From positions 41,893 to 49,351 of the forward strand of contig JAHZAW010000013.1 of the NCBI GenBank assembly GCA_019423725.1: a stretch of DNA of 7,459 bases. Direction: 5' to 3'. The stretch comes from Clostridiales bacterium (GTDB taxonomy: Bacteria > Bacillota > Clostridia > Lachnospirales > Anaerotignaceae). The translations under genes were made by a program, and so were the position numbers. The notes beneath the pieces were generated by a model. It worked only from the letters and a program-made list of their open reading frames with translations, was not told the origin of the DNA and made no database searches. Shown in pieces: positions 1 to 6,149 of this stretch (positions are counted from its first letter, which is position 1; each line of letters opens with the position of its first letter).

Positions 1-1
1 T

Positions 2-298
2 GGAGTTATCGGCGGAGCTGCCCCCGCCTTTGCTTATCTGTATATCGACGCTTTGGCAAGGGCAGCTGTAAAGGCTGGTATGCCTAAAAAACAGGCCCTT
101 GAACTCACTGCCCAGACAGTTCTTGGCAGTGCTAAAATGGTGCTTGAAAGCGGCGAACATCCCTGGGCGCTCATAGACCAGGTCTGCTCTCCCGGCGGCA
201 CCACCATCGAAGGCGTATGCTCCCTTGAGGCCAATGGTTTTGAAGCTGCCCTCTGCAAAGCCTTTGACGCCGTATACGAGAAGGATAAGAGATTATAA
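2..298 (+). CDS. proC: Pyrroline-5-carboxylate reductase, C-terminal part (5' end outside window)
   Basis: This is the last 98 codons of ProC, which reduces 1-pyrroline-5-carboxylate to L-proline with NAD(P)H in the cytoplasm, the final step of proline synthesis. The frame is open from base 2 and ends at TAA 296-298. What remains is the helical C-terminal dimerisation domain. It opens with a GGAAPAF segment, equivalent to the Gly/Ser-rich SGSxPA(Y/F) stretch of the family, and continues with helix residues YLYIDALA. The family signature is clear around codons 60-75 of the fragment: VCSPGGTTIEGV followed by SLE. The N-terminal Rossmann dinucleotide-binding domain is missing only because the window begins inside the gene; nothing suggests a broken gene. 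It is the only plus-strand gene and converges on the minus-strand cluster. A hairpin terminator begins 14 bases after the stop. Confidence 0.95.
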   Translation, partial: GVIGGAAPAFAYLYIDALARAAVKAGMPKKQALELTAQTVLGSAKMVLESGEHPWALIDQVCSPGGTTIEGVCSLEANGFEAALCKAFDAVYEKDKRL

Positions 299-310
299 GA
301 TCATATAGAA

Positions 311-340
311 AACCTCCCGCATAAATGCGGGAGGTTTTTA
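311..340. terminator. Shared bidirectional Rho-independent terminator between proC and the convergent minus-strand operon
   Basis: The arms cctcccgca (313-321) and tgcgggagg (326-334) pair perfectly over 9 bp around a TAAA loop, and flanking A/T bases add two more pairs (311-312 with 335-336). On the plus strand the stem is followed by five T (335-339), which serves proC. On the minus strand it is followed by TTTTC, which serves the gene ending at 338. That gene's TAA (340-338) lies inside the plus-strand T tract, directly against the stem. Confidence 0.92.
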
Positions 341-748
341 TATCCTGTTCCAGCTGAAGGCATACCTGCCTTTGGCTTTTTTTAATTTCACTATTATATG
401 ATATTTTCTGCCCTTTTCTATTTGGGCCCTTTGGCTGGTGTTTTCGTTGTCAGCGGTGACAACAGGTATTCCCTTATCGTCCACTATCACAATTGCTGCA
501 CTGCCGCTTTCTATTTCCATCTGTGACCTGAATTCATATACGCCGGTCTCCTTGAATTTTAATATCCTTTTCATATATCCGCTGCAGGATGAAAACTCTG
601 CCCTGGTGCTGTTTTTCATCACTCCCAGGGAGTCACCTCTGAAAAACAGAGCCTTTTTTACGGATATGACCATTAAGCCATTCATATATAGGATATAAAA
701 TACGATCACCAGTGCCGCAGGTATCAAAATATATATTAGCCAGTCCAT
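338..748 (-). CDS. Small membrane-anchored protein of unknown function, downstream of flippase
   Basis: A 136-residue protein that I do not recognise. Residues about 3-30 form one long hydrophobic helix (rich in I, L, V, Y), most likely a membrane anchor. Residues 31-37 are basic (KK, then R37), and no positive residue precedes the helix. By the positive-inside rule this would put the C-terminal part in the cytoplasm, but the call is weak. Residues about 57-136 alternate polar and hydrophobic positions with several Gly-containing turns, including a VDDKG turn in the middle and FSW near the C-terminus. This suggests a small beta-sandwich, somewhat like accessory domains found in Clostridia surface proteins (inference). 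The ATG at 748 has a GGAG ribosome site 7 bases upstream. The gene starts 14 bases after the flippase stop, so the two are very probably co-transcribed. The stop lies against the shared terminator. No enzyme motif or lipobox was seen. Confidence 0.8.
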   Translation of the reverse strand: MDWLIYILIPAALVIVFYILYMNGLMVISVKKALFFRGDSLGVMKNSTRAEFSSCSGYMKRILKFKETGVYEFRSQMEIESGSAAIVIVDDKGIPVVTADNENTSQRAQIEKGRKYHIIVKLKKAKGRYAFSWNRI

Positions 749-762
749 TTTTATCTCCAGCC

Positions 763-2376
763 TTATCTGATAAGTCTGAGTTTTTTGAACAGCCTTACCA
801 TGGCTCTGCCCTTGGGTATGCTGTCAAAATCCTTTTCGGTTATTCCCCTTATGAGGAGCATGCATACAAGATATACTCCCATGGCCAGTATTATGGTGCC
901 AAGGGTGGATATGGTATTTCCAAAAACCAGATTGAGTATTTTATAGAATACTATGCAGCTCACACCCATAGCAGCCGCACAGATGGCAGGTTTTATTATT
1001 ATCTGTCCATAGTATGGCCTTATCCTTGTTATCCTTGAGAGCATTATAAGATCAAAGGCCGCAGCCGCAAGATAGCATATGTCTGTGGATATTACCGCTC
1101 CAACTACATTTATGGATGGTATCTCGATAAGGAAGCTGTTGAATATTATTTTTATCACAGCTCCTATGAGTGCGCCTATGACCGGTATATATATTTTTCC
1201 AATGCCCTGAAGAACTCCTGTCACTATCTGGCAGAGGGAGAGGAAGGCAATGGATACAGCTCCGGCCTTAAGCAGCATTCCGCCTTCGGGATATGAGGGG
1301 AAGAGCATAAGGAGTATGTTATCACCCAATATTCCTATGCCCACAGCCGCCGGAATGGCTATTATCATGGCCATCTTAAGGGCAAGATTTATTTTATATT
1401 TTATTACCTTTCTGTCACCTACGGTCACAGCCGTTGCAATGTTAGGCACAGCCGCCGTTGCCATGGCCGACGATATGGATACGGGCATGGTCGTAAGTGT
1501 AACATATTTTCCGGAAAGCTGTCCATAAAGAGCTTGGGCCTCATCTTCTGTAAAGGCTCCGGATTTTCTTAAGTTGGTCATTACCATGGCCACGTCGATG
1601 AGGTTAGACATACTGAATATGGCCGTTCCTGCAATTATAGGCAGGGCCGTTGAAACGATGTTTTTAAGCGTTTCACGGTTGGTCTCCGCAGCAATACCGC
1701 TTTGTTCAAATCTCATATTTTTGAATATGGTCTTTTTTTCTTTCTGATAGTATATGATTATTATTACAAGTCCTGCCAGAGCGCCCACACCGGTTCCGGC
1801 CGTTCCTCCGGCTGCTCCAAGGGGTATGCTCTGTTTTACCAGTATCCAGGCCAGATATACGCTGAATATGGCGTTAAATATCTGCTCTATTATCTGGGAT
1901 ACAGCCGTGGGTACCATTATATTAAGTCCCTGAAGGTATCCTCTGTATACTGACATGATGCTGACTATAAGCAGGGTCGGCGCAAGGGTCTTTATGGAAT
2001 ACACGCTGTCGGCTATGCCTCCCCATGAGGCGAACTGCTCTGCAAATACATACAGCACTACCATTCCTATGGAACCAAGGGTAACAGCAAAGGTAAGGGC
2101 TACCCTGAATACCCTGTGGGCATTCTGAAATTCGCCTTTTGCTATCCTTGTGGAAACAAGTCTGGATATGGCTGCGGGAAGTCCCGCCGAGGACAGTATG
2201 AGCAGGAATGTATAAATCTGGTATCCTGCATTATAAATACCGTTTCCTGTATCTCCTATGAGTTCCGTAAGGGGAAGCCTGTACAAAAATCCTATGAACC
2301 TTACAATAAGGCTCGCACTGGCCAGTATAGCGGCCTGCATTACAAATGAGCCTCCTCTTTTTTCCTTAGCAGCCAT
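763..2376 (-). CDS. Polysaccharide biosynthesis / lipid-linked oligosaccharide flippase, SpoVB-MurJ-like (MOP superfamily)
   Basis: A 537-residue polytopic membrane protein of the MOP exporter superfamily, in the branch that holds SpoVB, YtgP and other MurJ-like proteins. Members flip undecaprenyl-linked precursors, such as lipid II, across the cytoplasmic membrane. A basic N-terminus (KEKR) precedes the first helix. The family's N-terminal pattern follows: helix 1 leading to FLYRLPL (30-36), the GDTGNGIYNAGYQIYTF stretch (41-57), then SSAGLPAAISRLVS (62-75). Hydrophobic segments continue to a basic C-terminus (KKLRLIR), and the length is right for about 14 helices. The ATG at 2376 is supported by AGAGAGG ending 7 bases upstream. 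It lies 163 bases downstream of typA and 14 bases upstream of the small unknown gene. I saw no convincing promoter in the gap, so read-through from typA is possible. Which paralogue it is (housekeeping MurJ, SpoVB, or a capsule-type flippase) cannot be settled from sequence alone, so no symbol is given. Confidence 0.88.
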   Translation of the reverse strand: MAAKEKRGGSFVMQAAILASASLIVRFIGFLYRLPLTELIGDTGNGIYNAGYQIYTFLLILSSAGLPAAISRLVSTRIAKGEFQNAHRVFRVALTFAVTLGSIGMVVLYVFAEQFASWGGIADSVYSIKTLAPTLLIVSIMSVYRGYLQGLNIMVPTAVSQIIEQIFNAIFSVYLAWILVKQSIPLGAAGGTAGTGVGALAGLVIIIIYYQKEKKTIFKNMRFEQSGIAAETNRETLKNIVSTALPIIAGTAIFSMSNLIDVAMVMTNLRKSGAFTEDEAQALYGQLSGKYVTLTTMPVSISSAMATAAVPNIATAVTVGDRKVIKYKINLALKMAMIIAIPAAVGIGILGDNILLMLFPSYPEGGMLLKAGAVSIAFLSLCQIVTGVLQGIGKIYIPVIGALIGAVIKIIFNSFLIEIPSINVVGAVISTDICYLAAAAFDLIMLSRITRIRPYYGQIIIKPAICAAAMGVSCIVFYKILNLVFGNTISTLGTIILAMGVYLVCMLLIRGITEKDFDSIPKGRAMVRLFKKLRLIR

Positions 2377-2455
2377 AAAATAACCTCTCTATCAAAGCTG
2401 TTGTCATCTTTTCAGCCAGCTTTTCCATTAAATACAAAAATTCTTATAAACAGCA

Positions 2456-2483
2456 CTGACGCGCCGGAAGACCGACACGTCAG
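2456..2483 (-). terminator. Minus-strand hairpin after typA, probable weak terminator or leader RNA element
   Basis: Read on the minus strand, the 28 bases form an unbroken 12-bp stem with a TCTT loop, including two G-U pairs. On the plus strand those two positions become A-C mismatches, so the structure fits a minus-strand RNA. It lies 56 bases after the typA stop and 79 bases before the flippase start. The bases after the stem (TGCTGTTTAT) are T-rich but have no continuous T run, so it would be a weak terminator. A leader element of the flippase gene is the alternative. The rest of the 163-base gap (2377-2539) shows no convincing promoter. Confidence 0.5.
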
Positions 2484-2539
2484 ATATTTATTGGTACATT
2501 CTAAATATACACGCTTTTTTTCATATATGCAATGAAAAT

Positions 2540-4369
2540 TTAGCCATGTATCCTTATTTTTCTTCTAAGACCGGGATCAAGGACCTTTTTCCTCATCCTT
2601 ATGCTTAAGGGAGTTACTTCCACATATTCATCCTCTGAAATAAATTCAAGGGACTGCTCAAGGCTCATAACGATGGGAGGTGTGAGCTTAAGCGCTTCAT
2701 CAGCACTTGATGAACGCATATTTGTAAGCTGTTTTTTCTTACATACGTTTACATCCAGGTCATCAGCTCTTGAGTTTCTTCCAACGATCATACCTGTATA
2801 AACCTTTGTACCAGGTGTGATGAAAAGATCTCCTCTGTCCTGGGCATTGAAAAGTCCATAGGCAACAGCCTCTCCGCTTTCAAAGGCAACAAGAGATCCC
2901 ATTGTCCTTGTGGGGATATCTCCTTTATAGGGCTGGTATCCGTCAAAAATCGTATTCATTATACCATTGCCCTTTGTATCCGTAAGGAGCTCATTCTTAT
3001 ATCCGATAAGTCCCCTTGAAGGAATTGAAAATTCAACTCTTGTATATCCGCCATTTGTTGAAGGTGTCATATTTGTCATCTCACCCTTACGGCTTCCAAG
3101 TTTTTCGATTACGCTTCCCACAAATTCTTCAGGAACATCGATTATTACCTGCTCCATTGGCTCGCATTTCTTGCCGTCTATCTCTTTGAAAAGAACTTCA
3201 GGTTTTGATACGAGGAACTCATATCCTTCTCTTCTCATGGTCTCGATAAGTATTGAAAGATGGAGCTCGCCTCTTCCGCTTACCTTGAATGTTTCAGTTG
3301 TATCTGTATCCTCTACCCTGAGGCTGACATCTGTGTTAAGCTCTCTGTAAAGTCTGTCTCTTAAGTGTCTTGATGTTACGAATTTTCCTTCCTGTCCTGC
3401 GAAGGGTCCGTCATTTACACTGAAGTTGATGCTGATGGTGGGATCTTCGATCTTTACGAAGGGAAGGGCTTCAGGCTTAAGGGGTGAACAGATGGTATCA
3501 CCGATGCTTATATCAGCTATACCTGATATGGCAACTATTGAGCCGTATTTTGCTTCCTTTACTTCCACCTTCTGAAGTCCGTCAAACTCATAAAGCTTGC
3601 TTATCTTTACCTTCTGTTTATATTCAGGATTATGGATATTGAGAAGGACCACATCATCGTTTACATGAAGTGTTCCCGTTTCTATCTTGCCTATACCTAT
3701 CCTGCCCACATAATCACTGTAATCTATGGTAGATATAAGTGCCTGTACAGGCTCGTCCTCATCACCTTCAGGTGCTGGGATGTGGTTTATTATGGTCTCA
3801 AAAAGATCCTTCATGCTGTCATTCTGGTGCATGGGATCAAGAGATGATGTTCCCTTTCTTGCTGAAGCGAATACGAAGGGTGAATCCAGCTGTTTTTCAT
3901 TGGCGTCAAGATCCATGAAAAGCTCAAGCACTTCGTCTACAACTTCTTCAGGTCTTGCCTCGAACCTGTCGACCTTGTTTACACATACTACAACGGGAAG
4001 ATCCAGCTCAAGGGCTTTTTTAAGAACAAATTTTGTCTGGGGCATGGGGCCTTCAAAGGCGTCTACCACAAGTACTACTCCGTTTACCATCTTAAGTACA
4101 CGCTCTACCTCGCCGCCAAAGTCAGCATGGCCTGGTGTATCGATGATGTTGATCTTTATATTTCCATAGTGAACGGCTGTGTTTTTGGAAAGGATGGTGA
4201 TTCCTCTTTCTCTCTCGATATCTCCAGAGTCCATAACTCTCTCCTGTACCACCTGGTTAGTTCTGAAAGTTCCGCTCTGTTTAAGAAGCTCGTCCACAAG
4301 TGTAGTCTTACCATGGTCTACATGGGCTATTATTGCTATATTCCTAATGTCTTCTCTTACTTTTCTCAT
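2540..4369 (-). CDS. typA: Ribosome-associated translational GTPase TypA/BipA
   Basis: A 609-residue protein, within the usual 600-615 range for TypA/BipA, a GTPase that binds the ribosome and acts in ribosome assembly and stress or low-temperature growth in other bacteria. GTPase motifs are complete: G1 AHVDHGKT (15-22), G2 RGIT (55-58), G3 DTPGH (77-81), G4 NKVD (131-134) and G5 SAR (169-171). An EF-Tu-like beta-barrel domain II follows (around residues 200-290), then EF-G-like domains III and V and the TypA-specific C-terminal domain, ending in a basic tail (LRRKIRIHG). MRxxREDIRNIAIIAHVDHGKTT at the N-terminus is typical of the family. The ATG at 4369 has GAAGGAG ending 8 bases upstream. 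A possible promoter lies 50-78 bases upstream of the start codon, and the cold-shock gene's terminator further upstream isolates the unit. No frameshift or missing residue was seen. Confidence 0.97.
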   Translation of the reverse strand: MRKVREDIRNIAIIAHVDHGKTTLVDELLKQSGTFRTNQVVQERVMDSGDIERERGITILSKNTAVHYGNIKINIIDTPGHADFGGEVERVLKMVNGVVLVVDAFEGPMPQTKFVLKKALELDLPVVVCVNKVDRFEARPEEVVDEVLELFMDLDANEKQLDSPFVFASARKGTSSLDPMHQNDSMKDLFETIINHIPAPEGDEDEPVQALISTIDYSDYVGRIGIGKIETGTLHVNDDVVLLNIHNPEYKQKVKISKLYEFDGLQKVEVKEAKYGSIVAISGIADISIGDTICSPLKPEALPFVKIEDPTISINFSVNDGPFAGQEGKFVTSRHLRDRLYRELNTDVSLRVEDTDTTETFKVSGRGELHLSILIETMRREGYEFLVSKPEVLFKEIDGKKCEPMEQVIIDVPEEFVGSVIEKLGSRKGEMTNMTPSTNGGYTRVEFSIPSRGLIGYKNELLTDTKGNGIMNTIFDGYQPYKGDIPTRTMGSLVAFESGEAVAYGLFNAQDRGDLFITPGTKVYTGMIVGRNSRADDLDVNVCKKKQLTNMRSSSADEALKLTPPIVMSLEQSLEFISEDEYVEVTPLSIRMRKKVLDPGLRRKIRIHG

Positions 4370-4418
4370 TTATGATGCTCCTTCAAATGTCAATTTATTA
4401 AAAACATCCAACTGATTT

Positions 4419-4447
4419 ATTTTATCATAATCAAAATCCCATTACAA
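4419..4447 (-). promoter_or_regulatory. Possible sigma-A promoter for typA
   Basis: On the minus strand TTGTAA (4447-4442) and TAAAAT (4424-4419) are separated by exactly 17 bases. The -10 box differs from TATAAT at one position and the -35 box matches TTGACA at four of six. The predicted start of transcription is near 4412, giving a leader of about 40 bases. The region is AT-rich, so a chance match is possible. A better-looking TTGACA nearby (in 4388-4393) lies too close to the start codon to serve typA. Confidence 0.45.
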
Positions 4448-4502
4448 TAATCATCTAGCCAAACTTAAGGCTCTCAACGCCGGATAAGTGTGTTTTTTGC
4501 AC

Positions 4503-4536
4503 AAAAAAACACCCCTCATGACCCTGAGGGGTGTTT
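4503..4536 (-). terminator. Rho-independent terminator of the cold-shock gene
   Basis: The arms 4507-4518 and 4525-4536 pair perfectly over 12 bp around a 6-base loop, with a GC-rich core (cacccctca / tgaggggtg). On the minus strand the stem runs into a T tract made by the A run at 4503-4509. It sits 65 bases after the stop of the cold-shock gene and upstream of the typA promoter, so it separates the two units. Confidence 0.93.
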
Positions 4537-4600
4537 GCATAACCTGTTAATATATATATTCAAAAAACCTGTTTTCACAGTTTGGATACTAATACTAAGA

Positions 4601-4801
4601 TTAAGCCTTAACTACGTTTGCAGCCTGAGGTCCTTTTGCGCCCTGTACTACTTCAAATTCAACTTCCTGTCCTTCTTCAAGAGTTTTGTAACCCTCTGAC
4701 TGGATAGCTGAGAAATGTACAAATACGTCGTCCTCGCCGGGTACGGAAATAAAACCGAAACCTTTTTCTGCATTGAACCATTTTACTGTACCTTTTTTCA
4801 T
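4601..4801 (-). CDS. csp: Cold-shock protein, CspA family
   Basis: A 66-residue single cold-shock domain that binds single-stranded RNA and DNA and acts as an RNA chaperone. The protein begins MKKGTVKWFNAEKGFGFI. The RNA-binding motifs are intact: RNP1 KGFGFI (13-18) and RNP2 VFVHF (26-30), together with surface aromatics W8 and F9. Length and the ending (GPQAANVVKA) are typical of clostridial CspA-type proteins. The frame stays open upstream to 4846, but the ATG at 4801 is chosen because AGGAGG lies 9 bases before it and family homology begins exactly there. The extra 15 upstream codons look like untranslated leader. The gene stands alone, with its own strong promoter (4881-4909), a structured leader and its own terminator. 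The paralogue letter cannot be assigned. Confidence 0.96.
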   Translation of the reverse strand: MKKGTVKWFNAEKGFGFISVPGEDDVFVHFSAIQSEGYKTLEEGQEVEFEVVQGAKGPQAANVVKA

Positions 4802-4810
4802 TCTTTGAGT

Positions 4811-4816
4811 CCTCCT
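4811..4816 (-). promoter_or_regulatory. Ribosome binding site fixing the csp start
   Basis: AGGAGG on the minus strand ends 9 bases before the ATG at 4801. It shows that translation starts there and not at the upstream in-frame codon at 4846, which would place this site inside the coding region. Confidence 0.9.
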
Positions 4817-4835
4817 ACTAAAAGTAAATAAAACA

Positions 4836-4859
4836 CCGCAGACCATTTATGGTTTGCGG
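4836..4859 (-). promoter_or_regulatory. Hairpin in the 5' leader of the cold-shock gene, terminator-like
   Basis: The arms 4836-4845 and 4850-4859 pair over 10 positions around a 4-base loop, with a single A-C mismatch on the minus strand (a G-U pair on the plus strand). The stem lies downstream of the predicted transcription start (near 4874) and 19 bases before the AGGAGG site. A T-rich stretch (TGTTTTATTTACTTTT) follows it on the minus strand. This arrangement resembles an attenuator or a thermosensitive leader stem. Its function is inferred only from position and shape. Confidence 0.55.
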
Positions 4860-4880
4860 CCATAAAAATGTTACATATGA

Positions 4881-4909
4881 AGAATAGCATACTTTGGAAA
4901 CAGTGTCAA
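4881..4909 (-). promoter_or_regulatory. Strong sigma-A promoter of the cold-shock gene
   Basis: On the minus strand a perfect TTGACA (4909-4904) is followed after exactly 17 bases by TATTCT (4886-4881), a four-of-six match to TATAAT with T1, A2 and T6 present. The predicted start of transcription is near 4874, giving a leader of about 73 bases. Between this promoter and the rnhA stop (4910-4973) I found no clear terminator, only a 3-bp stem, so rnhA transcripts may run into csp. Confidence 0.8.
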
Positions 4910-4973
4910 TAAATATTTGGCTGTTTTGCCGATATTTTTCCAGTTTTTAACAGACATTATATGACACATTTAA

Positions 4974-5456
4974 TCAATCTGCACTATAATTTTTGTCTTC
5001 CATTAAATTTCCCTTTTCTATCGCACTTCTTGCCAAAAAATCACATCTCTCATTTTCGGCGTTATCTGCGTGGCCTTTTACCCATATAAATTTCACTTCA
5101 TGAACTTCCAGAAGAGATAAAAGCCTCTCCCACAGATCCACATTGAGCGCCCTGCTCTTATCAGCCTTTTTCCAGCCGTTGGCCTTCCACTTTCTGACCC
5201 AGCCCTTGCTTATGGCATCCACCACATACTTTGAGTCACTATAAAGATTGACTCTGCATGGCTCCTTTAAAGTTTCCAGCGCCTTTATGACAGCCAGCAC
5301 CTCCATACGGTTATTGGTGGTGAGCCTGTATCCCGCCGAAAGCTCCTTCCTGGCGCCATTATATAAAAGCACAGCCCCATATCCGCCATTTCCCGGATTT
5401 CCAGAGCACGCTCCGTCTGTATAAATATCAACTGTTTTTATGTGAGCCGCCTCCAT
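4974..5456 (-). CDS. rnhA: Ribonuclease HI
   Basis: A 160-residue type 1 RNase H, which cuts the RNA strand of RNA-DNA hybrids (primers and R-loops) using two metal ions. The four catalytic carboxylates are present: D14 in YTDGACSGNPG, E52 in TTNNRMEVLA, D74 in YSDSKYV and D139 in NERCDFLA. The helper histidine H129 is in WVKGHADN. The basic handle that grips the hybrid is present at about 85-100 (GWVRKWKANGWKK). Length matches E. coli RNase HI (155). The only ATG in frame ahead of the catalytic core is at 5456, so the gene overlaps the end of ispD by 29 bases, which suggests translational coupling. The start is not fully secure: the only good GGAGG lies just inside this reading (5454-5450), 8 bases before an ATA codon (5441-5439) where many family members begin MKTV(D/E)IYTDG. 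It is the last gene of the yacL-ispD-rnhA unit. Confidence 0.95.
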   Translation of the reverse strand: MEAAHIKTVDIYTDGACSGNPGNGGYGAVLLYNGARKELSAGYRLTTNNRMEVLAVIKALETLKEPCRVNLYSDSKYVVDAISKGWVRKWKANGWKKADKSRALNVDLWERLLSLLEVHEVKFIWVKGHADNAENERCDFLARSAIEKGNLMEDKNYSAD

Positions 5457-6144
5457 TCAGTATCTTTTCCCCGACAATGAGATCATCAGGTGTGGTTATT
5501 TTTATATTGTCATAGCTTCCCATGGTTATTTTCACGGATATTCCCGCGTTTTCCACCAGTGAGGCGTCATCGGTACCAAATATGCCGCTTTTTTCAGCCC
5601 TTTCATAGGCCTTCTCTATGATATCCCTTTTAAAGGTCTGGGGCGTCTGGATATTATAAACACACTCCCTGTCAGGGGTATATTTCACAAAGCCATTCTC
5701 ATCACATATTTTTACTGTGTCCTTTGACTTCACCCCCGCAGCGCAGGCGCCATAGGCCATGGCATCATCTATGGAGGCCTCTATCATATCCTCCGTCACA
5801 AAGGGTCTGACACCATCGTGTATAAGGACTATGGAGCTTCTGTCATCCAGCGCATTTAAGCCGTTATACACCGATTCATATCTTTCCTTTCCACCAAGGA
5901 CATATTTTATTATTTTATCTCCTTCAAGACCCGCTAAAAGCCTTCTACATTCCTCAAGCCCGCTCTCCGATGAAACGATAATTATTTCATTAATGGACTT
6001 ACAGCCGCTGAAAACAGCGGCTGTTCGTTCGATTATCGTTTTTCCGCACAACTCGAGAAACTGTTTAGGTCTGTCAGCGCCCATCCTTCTGCCGCTTCCC
6101 GCAGCTACGATTACCGCAGAACAAAACAAATTTTCTCTATTCAT
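5428..6144 (-). CDS. ispD: 2-C-methyl-D-erythritol 4-phosphate cytidylyltransferase
   Basis: A 238-residue IspD, the MEP-pathway enzyme that joins CTP and 2-C-methyl-D-erythritol 4-phosphate to give CDP-ME and pyrophosphate, on the way to IPP and DMAPP. The nucleotide-binding loop AAGSGRRMG (14-22) and catalytic lysine K27 in PKQF are present. So are the GGKERYESV stretch (84-92), HDGVRPF (109-115), R159 in TPDRE, TPQTF (167-171), TDDASLVE (191-198), and K215 in the NIKITTPDD motif near the end. The length is usual for a single-domain IspD, with no IspF fusion. The ATG at 6144 lies 5 bases after the yacL stop, with GGCGAG inside the end of yacL as its ribosome site. Its tail overlaps rnhA. 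The yacL-ispD pairing is the same as in Bacillus subtilis, but ispF, which follows ispD there, is not found here. Confidence 0.96.
   Translation of the reverse strand: MNRENLFCSAVIVAAGSGRRMGADRPKQFLELCGKTIIERTAAVFSGCKSINEIIIVSSESGLEECRRLLAGLEGDKIIKYVLGGKERYESVYNGLNALDDRSSIVLIHDGVRPFVTEDMIEASIDDAMAYGACAAGVKSKDTVKICDENGFVKYTPDRECVYNIQTPQTFKRDIIEKAYERAEKSGIFGTDDASLVENAGISVKITMGSYDNIKITTPDDLIVGEKILNGGGSHKNS
5450..5454 (-). promoter_or_regulatory. Possible ribosome binding site of rnhA lying after its ATG
   Basis: GGAGG on the minus strand directly follows the AT of the rnhA ATG at 5456 and stands 8 bases before an in-frame ATA codon. It also encodes Gly-Gly in ispD, so it may be chance. The site upstream of the ATG is poor: only a GGGGA, about 11 bases before the start. 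Confidence 0.3.
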
Positions 6145-6149
6145 GTCGT

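Noticed and set aside
712..1038. Plus-strand frame of 108 residues opposite the flippase 3' end
   Set aside because: Rich in Tyr and Ser because it mirrors the ATA-rich flippase codons. No ribosome site, and it spans the junction of two real minus-strand genes.
2394..2423. 7-bp inverted repeat (aaagctg / cagcttt) just upstream of the flippase ribosome site
   Set aside because: Short arms and a 16-base loop in an AT-rich gap; easily chance.
3726..4169. Long plus-strand reading frame opposite typA
   Set aside because: It is Ser/Thr-rich, shows no family resemblance and lies fully antisense to conserved GTPase sequence. The same holds for other plus-strand frames opposite the flippase, ispD and yacL.
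4388..4393. TTGACA on the minus strand near the typA start
   Set aside because: It lies only about 18 bases before the start codon, so any -10 box would fall inside typA. The boxes at 4419-4447 fit better.
4802..4846. N-terminal extension of the cold-shock protein by 15 codons
   Set aside because: The extension contains the AGGAGG site and part of the leader hairpin. Family homology begins at the ATG at 4801.
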